Shown piece by piece: positions 25,421-43,468 of a stretch of 64,000 nt of DNA. The notes beneath the pieces were generated by a model. That model was not told the origin of the DNA and searched no databases. It saw only the letters and a program-made list of their open reading frames with translations. Location: positions 1,180,001-1,244,000 of the forward strand of contig NC_051099.1 in assembly GCF_901709675.1 (NCBI RefSeq). The letters run 5' to 3'. The stretch is from Syngnathus acus (Eukaryota > Chordata > Actinopteri > Syngnathiformes > Syngnathidae). The stretch's first letter is position 1. Every line of letters begins with the position of its first letter. The position numbers and the translations under genes were made by a program.

Positions 25421-27489
25421 CAGCAGACTAATAACTGTCAACTAGCTTCAGACAAAGTCACGGTGGTAATTTCATTATAGTCACAGAAGCCTTTGTCTTC
25501 AATCCAATATTCCGTTCTTAGAACATACGAAGCATTTTCCTCTCTCCGCTTTCAACTGGTGGCCTTTGTGCATTTATGCTAAACATCTCCGAGGGGTGAA
25601 TAAAAATGCCATCTTCTTTTAAATGTGGAAAAGCTGAACGGATTTTTATTACAGATTTCAAAAGGAGTGCCAAGGAGACATTGACTCCAAGGACACCTCA
25701 TCTCACACTCTTGGTTTCCATGACTGAAATATAACGCCACACGTATTTCTCGGGACAAAATCCACCTTGAGACTGCTGCATTGTTTAAAATCACCTTTCA
25801 AGACCTTTTGATTATTTGCCCTCTACATATTTGTAGATGTCTTTCCGCATTAGAATGAGTGTTCACGGTGGCCGAAGAATCTCCAAAGCAGGAAAGTGAG
25901 AGTGGAGACCTTACTTGAACAGCAAGTAATTAATAATTTACCCGGCAACCCAGCATTGATCGACTGTGTACCTTTTAAAGCAGATAAACAGGAGTCGCAA
26001 CATGCTGACATCAGCACAGTGTTTGCCTGCACATAGAATTGGAAACATTAGTTTGGCTGGAGTGTTTTTGTTAGTTTACTTTTGAACTATTTTTAAATCT
26101 GTCATGATCCTTTGGAAAATAATTCATATACCCATTTTAGATTATTAAACAAAACGCTGGAGAGGCTTAACTGAAGCTACACAGATTTCTAACAGGGCTT
26201 TGGTGTAGGTTTGCGTTGAAGACTAGCGGTCTTTATTCAGATCCACACCCACCATTCAATCGATTCTTCGTTGTCCCAACTCTCCGCAAAGTTTCAAGTG
26301 ATAACAAACAAGCATAGAAACACTCGTGTCCAAAAACATTAGCTCCTTGGCGGAGGTAATACAAAACACCTTCTTCCCAATCAGTGGCTGCACCACAGCC
26401 TCCAAATTGTTGGGTTAAACCAATTACAGAGGGCAGGTTTCTCCCTTTGTGTCCTTTCGGATATAAACAGCTGCCTCTCAACGAGGCGGCTCCAACATTT
26501 ACACCAATTAGCTGATCCAAAGAAAATGTCTGCAAGAGCGTGTGTATCAGGGTATAATGGCCATTATGGAGAATTCCTATCATTTAAGCCGCAAATGCTT
26601 TTCTCGCCTTGATTGGCTGTTTTAATTGTCCAAAGTGGTCATGTTTCCGGAATTTCATTTTGGGAGGGAGGGAGGGAGGGCGGGGGCTTGTAATGATCAA
26701 CACACAGTTTCAGTCGTGGAGAAAACGTGCAATATCCCAGCAACGACTGCGGGCAAAATTCAGAACGGTGTAGAAAACTGACGAGGCTGGCTAGTTTGCA
26801 TATTTATTTCTGTCAGAAGTCTTCTCCATCTCAGTAAACCTCTGTAATTACATCCCAACAGAGGGAGGAATTAAAGTCACTTCCGTCTATTTGGGATGAT
26901 GGATCTGACAGCTAGCAGTTATATAGTCCTCATGTCTGCAGACAAACACACATAAATCGCCACCTGTGACTGTGCTGCTCGGAAGGCTGTGTAATTAAAC
27001 ATTGTTATATGAGAAAGTGAATTAATCTATAGTCTGCGAAGCGGCCATTGAGATGCGCCTGATGGCAGGGGGTGTCGGAAGAAGGATGATTTATCAGAAC
27101 CGAGCTGGCCATATGAAACGCGAGGGGGGGGGGGATTCAGTGAGTCGAAAATGAGAATAATTTGGAATATTCCTAAATGACTTTGCTTTCACTATCTCGC
27201 TGTTGATGGAGCAAAGACGGTCGCGGTGATTGAAGGAAACAGCACAAATTGGAGAAATGTCTTACTCACGTCCCTCAAATGTCATTTCTTCTCACGACTC
27301 ACAATATACTTAACATGAACAATTATTGTCTTAAAAAAAGGAAGTCGTAAACAATACTTATCAATTAGCCTTTAGCGGAAGAATCTGGCAAAAGGTTCCA
27401 ATATTCGATCCCCTTTTTTTTACAATTTTTAGACTGAAGCGTATTTCAATGCAATTATCAGTGTTCATTGGTCTGCATGTGAATTATAT
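25421..27489. other. Noncoding flank with a possible regulatory stretch
   Basis: No coding signal. A GGGA run lies at 26663-26681 and a G run at 27124-27134. The stretch 26790-27060 is rich in motif words used by developmental regulators (gtaattac, ctgacagctag, ccacctgtgac, gtgtaattaaac, gaattaatc) and low in simple sequence, so it is one of the better candidates for a conserved noncoding element. That is inference from motif content only. Confidence 0.4.
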
Positions 27490-27522
27490 GTGCTAACTTA
27501 CTCGTTTTATTTTTTTTGATAG

Positions 27523-27639
27523 ATGAGAGAGGCCTATGGGAGCCAATTAGAGTGTGTAATCCTGGATATGACAAAAGAGAGTCAGTTTGGTCATGCCCAC
27601 TCGTCTCTGCCTAGCTTTTATAGCCAAACAGAGGTTTAA
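27523..27639 (+). other. Candidate terminal exon or chance 38-codon frame
   Basis: A canonical-looking 3' splice site precedes this frame: tgctaac as a branch-point-like word, a T-rich tract and gatag. The next bases start with ATG and stay open for 38 codons to a TAA. Codon choice looks ordinary and the predicted C-terminus ends in QTEV, which fits a class I PDZ-binding tail. No family is recognised, and 38 open codons can occur by chance. The same segment overlaps a TATA-like word at 27616, so a promoter reading competes with the exon reading. Confidence 0.2.
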
Positions 27640-27720
27640 TAAGAGAGGTGTCTGGCGCTCTCATCTCCTCTCGGACACACAGGAAGCGCAGTGGTCGTAG
27701 ACTTTGGGTTTAGATGAGGT
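27616..27720 (+). promoter_or_regulatory. Promoter/first-exon-like segment
   Basis: TTTTATAG at 27616-27623 is followed about 30 bases on by a GC-richer segment (ctggcgctctcatctcctctcgg). That segment ends in gatgag followed by GTCAGT, a good 5' splice site, at 27719. Downstream to about 27860 the sequence keeps a 5'-UTR-like purine-rich character. Together these would suit a short noncoding first exon on the plus strand, such as an alternative upstream exon of the gene at 59568 or a long noncoding RNA. Motif evidence only. Confidence 0.25.
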
Positions 27721-28058
27721 CAGTGCCCCCGTGGGCTCAGCTGCGAGGGAGAAAAAGACGGTGAAATAAACGGACAGGAGACTTGGAGAGCAGCAGCACC
27801 AGTTACAGAGCAACAACTCGCTGAAATGATCAGATATGAGACCGGACTACAGATTTGACCCATATGACATCATTTCATTGAAGAGGATGACGGGTGCATC
27901 TTGCGCACACAAAATCAATCCAAAGGTCGTTTTGTTGAGACGGAAATTGAAACTAGTATGTTGAATTCTCTTGGGAATTCTATTGAATTCCAAGAGATGC
28001 TGAAAAGCCAAAGTATGTTGCAATCTAAATGAGTCGATTTGCCAACTATTTTACATAC

Positions 28059-28090
28059 TACCGTATTTTCCAGACCATAAGTCGCATCCC
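28059..28090 (+). mobile_element. Terminus of a fish DNA-transposon/MITE
   Basis: The word taccgtattttccagacc, then ataagtcgcatccc, matches the terminal inverted repeat of a widespread fish element, which I recall as taccgtattttccggactataagtcgca. Two mismatches are visible. The other terminus, with agtcc-gaaaatacggta, was not found, so only one end survives. Confidence 0.55.
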
Positions 28091-31000
28091 TTCTTATTTC
28101 TCAACTGACCTTGGTCGCGAAGCATCTCATATTGACGCGGATGATTTTAGGATACAAAAGTTGCCTTGTGCTTTAGAATCTGCAGCCGAGCGAGACGATA
28201 AAGCTCCATTTCACACACACGAGGATGTGAACGACACAAGGCTCAAAGTGTTTTGGAAAATGGGCCGCATAGGCTGCAGTTGTCATGTCATTCCAAAAAA
28301 AGGACATTGGTGCCTTTACAGCCCACAGTTGAATCTCCTGCTTGCTTTGAGTGTGACATAAACTGTATGGAGAATCCGTTAGAGGTTTTAGGTGAACTTC
28401 CTTCTGTCTGCCTGTTCAAATGACACATTGTACAAAAGGAAATGGCAGAAAAATAAGCGTGAAAGCATCTGTAACACTTGCTGACCTTTTGGAGATGAAT
28501 GCTTTCTTTTGGGCTGGCTTGTTTTTTGGTGTCATGGCAAAGTCAGTCGAGCTGAGACAAAAGGTTAACATGAACTTTTTTTTTTTTTTTTTAGTTCTCG
28601 CATGAAATCGTGTATGACAAATTGACAATCCATGAATTTGCTGACATTCTCGTGTTTACAAGAATTGTAATGATAAATTAATAAACAGATTGATCAATAA
28701 TAAACAAATTATGAATTAAAATAAACGCATTTTATTTTTTGAGAACTTTATAGTGTTGTCGTTTTTTTTTCTTATAATGGCAAAAATACTTCAGTTACTT
28801 CTGCTAAATGTGCGAACAGAGCATTGCTTGTTATAAATGACGACAATTCTGGAAGCCAATAGGGACTCGAGAGTTAACCATACATGCGTTAAACAATAAA
28901 TCGCCTCAAATCCGACTTTCCCCAAGCGTGTCGTGTCCCAAGCTTGGAGACAATTTTTTTAGCTTGGCCCTTTTGTCCCATGCTCCCTAAAGTATTTCGA
29001 TTACCCGAAAGGCCACAAGCTGGCTCTCACGATCTTCATCAATCAAGCAGGTCAGCGCCAACAGAGAAAAGTGGAGTGGCACAGCAAAAAACACTTAGCC
29101 TGGATAAACAGGCGGCTGGTAGCATGGATCACTGCACCGCTAAGTCAGCCACTAGGCACCGACGTGGAGAGGGGCTGCGACGTGGAGAGGGCGGGCGGGG
29201 GCGCGGAATTCTGGAGTCTGTGTGCGACTTGGAGGCAGGCTTTGGGGAGAAACACAGGCCTGGTCAAAATGTCATCAGCGTGCCAGCTTGTAGCAGCTTG
29301 AAAGGCTTTAGAGTTGTGATATTTATCCTGTGGGCTTTGCTAGTGAGGTGGACTGGGAGAGAAAATATATCTATAATTTCATGGTGTCTTCAGGGGAAAT
29401 CTGATTTCAGATGGCTGGCAGTCTGATAAATCGGAAGTGCTGCCTGCAAGCCTTTCCTGGAGAGAGCGGCCAGAGGTCTCGTGTATGTCAAATCCGTGTC
29501 GGCGTGGAAGAAAAAGCTGCTTCGTGTGTGTGTGTGTGTTGGCTTTTTCTGCACTTGAGAGTGAGCGGCACTTTAGAATTAGCTGTTCTGAATGACTGGA
29601 TTGGATTTGATTACCCCCTGGGCTGCACACGCTGCATGTATAATATCCTTTAAGAACACTTGTTTAAAAGTTAAATAAGGTCAGCGATGGTTTAATCTTT
29701 GCGACTAGTCCAACCAGTGCCGCTGTGCCTTCACTCATTTCTTTTCAGGGAATTACTGCCAACATCCTCGCCTTCTCGCCATGAATTTTTAACAAGGAAA
29801 TCGTATCCTATTAATTCAATACAGCCCTCTAAAATTCAATATGCTGTTTAAACAATTTGATTTCTCTGCCCATCATTTATCTCTGTTTATATTTAATGTG
29901 ATTCCTCGCACAGTCATCCAAGGGGGCTGGCGACAACTTGGGGGGGGGGGGTTGGAGAAGACTAAGGCTGCTTCACACTTAGTCATTATAATTAAAGTCA
30001 AGTTTCTCTTTTGGTGCTGTTCTTGATGCAAAAATACACAGCGTGCCTTCCGTACAACTTGTGTGGGAAGATGTTCTCACCATTGCTTGAAATTGTCGAT
30101 ATTACAAGCAGCACTTTTATCATCCTCCTTTATGTTTTGGGACATTTGGGCCACTCTCATATCTGCAACATGGATTCCCGAGTGCATCATCATCAAAAAA
30201 ACATGGACGCGTTTATTCCAATGATTTGATAAGCTTTGAAGCGTCGAATTCTGCAGGCCTGTCCATTTTGAAAGACGGAATCAAACTGAGACGGTTCACA
30301 GTCCCATCAAGTCACGTGATAAAATCCATTCATCTGCTCATTTGCATCAGATGAAGATAATAAGGCTTGCCTCTTTTCCTCTTGGGCAACCTTATCTAGT
30401 TTATGCCAGGAAATCTTTGAGCGGATTTTGAGACCCTTGCTTTAAAAGATACATAAGAATCAGAAAAGAAATATAGGACGGATTTTATATTCTGAAGTGA
30501 TGCGTAGCCGCAGCTACGTTTAGCCTGGGTTATTAGTGGAAATGACAGAGTCTTTTGGCTTACATAAGAGTATAAAATAGGGGATACTATTGATATTCGA
30601 ATAGAACAAAGCCAACACACATGAACAGAGGCTTCAATGTCAAGCTATGCAGCAAGTCACTGACACACAAAGCACAAAACATCCTTTCACCTGTATTGCC
30701 AGTCAGTCTCGGCACATCATTTACTTTGCACAAATCTCCAGGTCAATTACAAAGTGTGAAGTTGCAGGGGCAGCCACCCACCTACCCACCCACACACACA
30801 TTGTGAGGCTTTGATGTGAGCCGTGGCTGTAATGATTAGGGCTTTGCTCATCTCATTTCCTTGATTGAAGCTGGAGTGCAATATAAATAATTCATTCTCA
30901 TGTATATTTCACAGCATCAAATCATGTTTTTAGGTTTCAGTTTGATCAGTCAATTCAAAACACATGTACACCTTTTGCCAGGCCTTCTGTTCTGATGCTA

Positions 31001-31227
31001 ATTCTATTTGGGACCCGGCCCTCTCTGATTTCCCCGTCTGATTCTGTCACCTGCTTTCAATGGCGCAAAAATATTGATCTAAAATGTAGCAAGAACAACA
31101 TTTTGAAGCGAATTGGAGCGTCATTTTCATTCTCATCCAAGGGAACAGAATGAAATAATATCCTGTACATAATAAGAATGATGAATTGCTATTTAGGTCA
31201 TTTTAAGAGATTTGACAGCCATTAAAA
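28091..31227. other. Noncoding flank, no gene supported
   Basis: The longest frame is 160 codons at 28944-29426. It lacks domains and crosses a short duplicated motif (gacgtggagaggg twice, 29162-29192), so it is not accepted. There is a T run at 28576-28593, a G run at 29941-29952, and AT-rich unique DNA around 28640-28760. Nothing else is recognised. Confidence 0.5.
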
Positions 31228-31550
31228 TAAAAGCTCAGTGGCCTAGTGGTAGAGTGTCCGCCCTGAGACTGGAAGGTTGTGGGTTCAAACCCCGGCCGGG
31301 TCATACCAAAGACTATAAAAATGGGACCCATTGCCTCCCTGCTTGGCACTCAGCATTAAGGGTTGGAATTGGGGGGTTAGATCACCAACTGATTCCCGAG
31401 CGCGGCACCGCTGCTGCTCACTGCTCCCCTCTCCCCCAGGGGATGGATTAAAATCACACGGGGATGGGTTAAATGCAGAGGACAAATTTCACCACACCCA
31501 GGTGTGTGTGTGACGATCATTGGGACTTTAATCTTTAATCTTTAAAAGCT
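31228..31550 (+). mobile_element. tRNA-derived SINE, complete with target-site duplication
   Basis: A short interspersed element, copied by LINE-encoded reverse transcriptase after RNA polymerase III transcription. The tRNA-like head shows box A (TGGCCTAGTGG, 31239-31249) and box B (GGTTCAAACCC, 31282-31292) at normal spacing. A body common to fish SINEs of this type follows (cctccctgcttggcactcag ... gcagaggacaaatttcacc). The 3' tail is a short AATCTTT repeat. The insert (31236-31542) is flanked by the identical 8-base duplication TAAAAGCT at 31228-31235 and 31543-31550, which suggests a fairly recent insertion. It encodes no protein; frames across it are artefacts. Confidence 0.9.
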
Positions 31551-39012
<7,462 letters not shown>

Positions 39013-39125
39013 TTTTAATTTAATTTAATTTAATTTAATTTTATTTTATTTTATTTTATTTTATTTTATTTTATTTTATTTTATTTTATTTTATTTTATT
39101 TTATTTTATTTTATTTTATTTTATT
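39013..39125 (+). repeat. Pentanucleotide microsatellite, TTTAA passing into TTTTA
   Basis: About five TTTAA units (39013-39039) change by a single-base substitution to about seventeen perfect TTTTA units (39040-39125). The clean boundary shows that one variant unit was amplified after the substitution. Confidence 0.97.
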
Positions 39126-39869
39126 TGCCTCTCCGAAGTGGCAGTGGCTTGATGGTCCAAATGTCTCCGGATATTATCCGTGACCTTTTAGGTGCATGAG
39201 GATTCCAATGTTGTTGTTTTTGTCCTCTAATTGTCCAACTAATTAATTTAAATTTTGATTGAGTCTAATTGATATTGTGCTTGTTTTTCCACTGTGCACT
39301 GCCTTTGCCATTCCAAAGTACTCCTTTCTAATTTGTTGTAAGTCAATTGGGAGATAAAAGGGCTTTAATAAATATGACCTTTGTTTGTGTGAGTGTGTGC
39401 GTGCTTGCGTATGCGTGTGTTTGTGTTAATTGTGAAAAACAATTGCAGTTAGTGATGATTTTGAAGTAACGTTATCAATATTGTTGTTAAACTTTGCCTA
39501 AATCTCTATAATTAACACAGCCAATCAATGCGAAACGGTAGCAGACACCACACATTGAAGAAAACACATTTCAGAGAAAAGACATTTTGCACCTCGTGAA
39601 AATCAGAATGCCATGCTTCATAATAATAACAATGACACATTGCCTCAATCAAAGAAAGGCACTATGAACAAGTGGATTTATATCTGTATTATTTCAAAGG
39701 GAGAATCTTTCTGAACTTCTGTTTTCATCCAAATGTCATGGTAAGCATATTGATGCTGTCTGGAGGACTTTTGTGGCATGAAGGGAGCTTAGCAGTAATA
39801 AGAGGGATTTTCACAATGTGCTTAGGATTCTACATTGCTAGGGCCCTCATTCATCGTCACTGTTTCGAA
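39126..39869. other. Noncoding, no gene seen
   Basis: AT-rich unique sequence with a short GT-rich patch at 39384-39426. The frame at 39672-39971 (99 codons) has no supporting feature. Confidence 0.55.
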
Positions 39870-40275
39870 TTTAAGGGGGCGCCGTACAAGCTGGAACCAC
39901 TGATGTGTTGTCAGGCGGCAACTCGGCAAATGAGAGCCGGCGACGTCGACCAGGGAATAAACACTGTGTGAATAAGTAATCACTTGATAAGATCAGCTTC
40001 AATGAGATGAGTGCTTAACCCAGCCCGCATGAGTTTCGCTCTACCCCGAGGCCACGTGGCTTCACGCGCCGACAAATAAATGAATAAGTACAAACTGTGA
40101 GCAAGGGGTCAGCGTCTGAGAATGTTTTGCATACCCCATGATGAGACGCTGGCACCGCCACGCGAGCGCTCGGCCCGGGTAGGCGGCTAGCGCTGTTGTA
40201 TATTCGCTCGTGTTTGTGACAACATGCCCGCTTGGTCGGTCGGACGCAGCAGGATGACAGACACTCGCTTTGGTT
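39870..40275. promoter_or_regulatory. CpG-dense islet with palindromic E-box
   Basis: From about 40015 to 40275 there are roughly 25 CpG pairs by eye, far above the flanks; the preceding 39870-39960 is also CpG-rich (ggcgccg, gccggcgacgtcgacc). It contains the perfect palindrome GCCACGTGGC (40051-40060), an E-box of the MYC/USF type. A perfect CpG islet in a desert suggests an unmethylated regulatory element or a promoter for an unannotated RNA. No exon with strong splice sites was identified beside it. Confidence 0.4.
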
Positions 40276-40930
40276 CTTAATTAATTCCACAAGTGATCCG
40301 AGTCACACTGATGGGAGGACAGTCTTAGAAAGCCATGTTTCGCTGAATGATTACTAATGCATGCATATTAGGCAGGCAGGGTTTTTTTTCCCCGTTCAAA
40401 TTCACAAACCTCTCAACATCGGCTCGCTCAACACCCTCATCTGGCTCTGTCTCCATGTCTCATTATTATTCATCTTTTTGGTGCAGAAATAGGACGTAAT
40501 ATCCTTTTTTTTGTCTTCATTTTGAACAAATACAAAAATGCAATGCCTGTCTAATAATGACATTTTTTCTATTATATATGAATAGCCTATTGTTGATTTT
40601 GTGTTGTGGTAAGGTTAACTAATAGGAACTAGTCGCAGGTTGAATGTACCCCATCTGCCAGACCACCTCAATAAAATTAGCAGCACCACCACTGAGCACC
40701 GCTGCTGGAATTGGCATTAATTGCTTGAGAGGGGAAAGTAATTATCAGAGGTAATTATTACTCTGAGTAGAGTAAGAAACTAGACAAGACTTTCCGGTCG
40801 CCTCCCCTGCTGAGGGAAGTTGCCAGAATTCTGCCTTTTAACGCACTTTAATTAGAAGGGAAGAGCCATCGCTTTGAGCTCTTCCGCCTTAAGGGTCTAT
40901 CACATGCATGCTTACATGTATCCTGCTGAA

Positions 40931-40961
40931 CACACTCAACAGACACTTCATTAGGTACACT
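40931..40961 (+). mobile_element. Terminus of a fish MITE-like repeat
   Basis: cacactcaac followed by agacacttcattaggtacac resembles the ends of an abundant fish repeat that read cactcaccggccacttcattaggtacac. Only one end is recognisable. Confidence 0.45.
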
Positions 40962-43435
40962 TACAAATCAACTTCCTATATACGTATATATGTGTGTGTG
41001 TGTGTGTACGGGGATGTCAGTTAAAAGGTTTTTAATTGCAAGGCGGCGTCCTTCACTATTAAGCAAATGCCACTTGTAGACTGAACTTGGGTGCTTTGGA
41101 AGGGGATCAAGGTTGTGTAATGACTTCTCTGGAGACGTGCCCACACTACCTGCTGTGCAGAAAACATGCCAGTCAAGCGCCAGGTGGTCAGCAGCCTGCC
41201 TGCGTGGACTTGACTTCTGCAAACCTAACACACACACACAAGCACACATGTTGACACACTGACATACACACACACACACATATCAAAATGTTATTTCCAG
41301 CAAAGGTCCAGACATGACTATGTGATCCAGAATGGAGTACAATTATGGTGGGATGATGTGTCTTTCAGATGTCCTTATTTATTATTGAAGTCATAATTAG
41401 TTTAGAAGAGCCACATTTAATAATTGAAGTGGTTTTTTTTCCCTCTCACCCAATTGGTCACTTCTCCTACCCTATCAGCTAAGAAAAATAACCCATGATG
41501 TCAAAATGATCAATCCTGTATATTGTGATATTTGAGTGGAAAAGATTCATCATCTGACTCATAGCCCATCGATTATGATATATTTACAGTTATGTAAACA
41601 TAGAACCAGAAATGGAGCGGTGAATGATCAGTTCAATATGGTTAAAGTGGCCATCAATGACATAATGAAGGCTTCAAATGCAGTTGTATATAGTGAGTCA
41701 CCTTCAAGGCGCGAGCAATAATCTTCATTTTGGGGAAATGGTTCTTGCCAGAAGCCAGCCTCTGTCTAAGAGCGTCCCGCTATGAATATTATGACTTTTA
41801 ATGTGCTAATGTGCTGTATAAGTACACTTTGCCATGTAAAAATCAATGTCATCAATAACATCCGATACACGTAACTGAGAGGGGAGGGGGGGAGAAATTT
41901 AAGAAGATTGCACTTTTTCAGTTGTTGAGAAATGGGTGCGTTGCTGGAGAAAATGGATGATAAAAGCGGCAGCAGCTGCAGGAGGCCTTGCACAAATATG
42001 AGGAGTCGTGCTGGGTAATATTCTGCTGATAGAAGCAAACTGTCGTCTTTGCGTCCCGGGGAGACGAGCCTGCTTTTGGCCATCCTCGAGTAAGAGGAAA
42101 ACTCTTGCACTTATGTGCACATTCACCACATGTATGCACTTTAATTAACTGAGGAATACAAACAGGATGGTCGCTCTATTTCAAATTTTATGAGGAGTCC
42201 TTAATGATATATGTAAGTGGATGAGGATAAAATAATTATATGTTTTAATTACATTTTTCCGTAGCAGGCATCTTGACAGTCAAGCGGTAATTAAGTGGAC
42301 ACATACAGTTAATAATTCTCAAAACTAATTACAACAAAAACATGTAGAGAAGTGGCGCATAAGCAAGAGGAAAAGTCAGCGATTTTCAGTTAGAATCCGG
42401 ATGGAGGTGCAGATAAATCATCATTATGAATTCATGATTTAATTTATTGATGCAATTTATTGATTTTTTTTTTTTCTTTAAATGGCTTTTGACACTATCC
42501 TTACTATCATGCCATCACATGTGGGAAAGGAGAGCCACAGTCGTCACTGCCATTAGCATCAAACACAATGAGCTGCTGTTGGCCACAGCTCACGTCCAGA
42601 CACTCACGTGTAAACTCATAAGCATTGAACCTTTTTTTTTTTAATTTGATAGTTATTCATGCAATTGATATAATCACACTTGTATATTTGTTCCCATGCC
42701 GGCTTGCAAATAAGTGAGCTTCTAATGAAGCAATTCCCAACATTTTCTACTGGCCTGCTTCAAAGCTGCTTTTTCAGTGCAGGAGTGGTGCCATTTTAAA
42801 AACTGCAATCAGCCATTGTTGGATTATAAAAGCGGCAAAGCCTTGAAATGTATATTAATGCACTTCATATGGGTTTTTGATTCCTCCCATTAAGCGGCCA
42901 ATTTATCTGCTGTACTGTACAAGCAGGCTGCTTTCAAAAGGCTCTTCAGGCAGAAATTAGAAGCTGTGTGTTAATATGCATCTCGTTCACTTCTGCATAA
43001 CTCCTTTGCTGGCTGCCGCATCGAATTCCGCCTGCTTGGGATTCACCTAACAACCCCTCTTTGTTTTTACTGTATGCTGTGGCTATCAAAATAAAAGAAT
43101 TTTCTGCTGCACCTTCCCCCATCATACATAGCTGTTTGGGGTAAGAGTCATGATTTATTCATTTAACAGAACCTTTTCAAAATTTGGAAGCCAAACAACC
43201 CCTTCAACATGTCACCAGAGCAAGCGCGCCGCCTTTTCACCCATCGGAAATTCTTCACTATTTCTCTTGCTTTCCTCCTTTGTGACTTATAGAATCAACA
43301 TTACGTGTCGTGCCTTTAAATCGCCGAGTTGGTTTCACATGCGTGCATCTACCACATCATTTTCTAGATTTAAAGAATTTAGACTCATTGAGCACCTGAA
43401 GGACTCACTCCACAAGTGAGTTTTGTTGAACAGGG
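40962..43435. other. Noncoding flank, no gene supported
   Basis: Short GT and CA repeats lie at 40988-41006, 41229-41240 and 41266-41280. No frame has coding character. The segment 42130-42330 is rich in TTAATTA and TAATTAC words (homeodomain-type sites). T runs are present at 42465-42475 and 42631-42642. Confidence 0.5.
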
Positions 43436-43468
43436 ACAGGGGTGTGCAGACTTTTTATAACCACTGTA
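43436..43468 (+). mobile_element. Terminal inverted repeat of a Tc1/mariner-like fish element
   Basis: acaggggtgtgcagactttt followed by tataaccactgta ends in the TA expected of Tc1/mariner insertions. It matches the recalled end of the same repeat group whose internal sequence survives at 2033-2145. The opposite end and transposase are absent nearby. Confidence 0.55.

Noticed and set aside
28944-29426. 160-codon plus-strand frame
   Set aside because: Includes a short Arg/Gly tract made by a local duplicated GC-rich word, with no recognisable domain.
31212-31513. Frames of 60-79 codons, and a possible functional tRNA gene
   Set aside because: The tRNA-like boxes belong to the head of a SINE with a repeat body and target-site duplications; it is not a free tRNA gene and codes for nothing.
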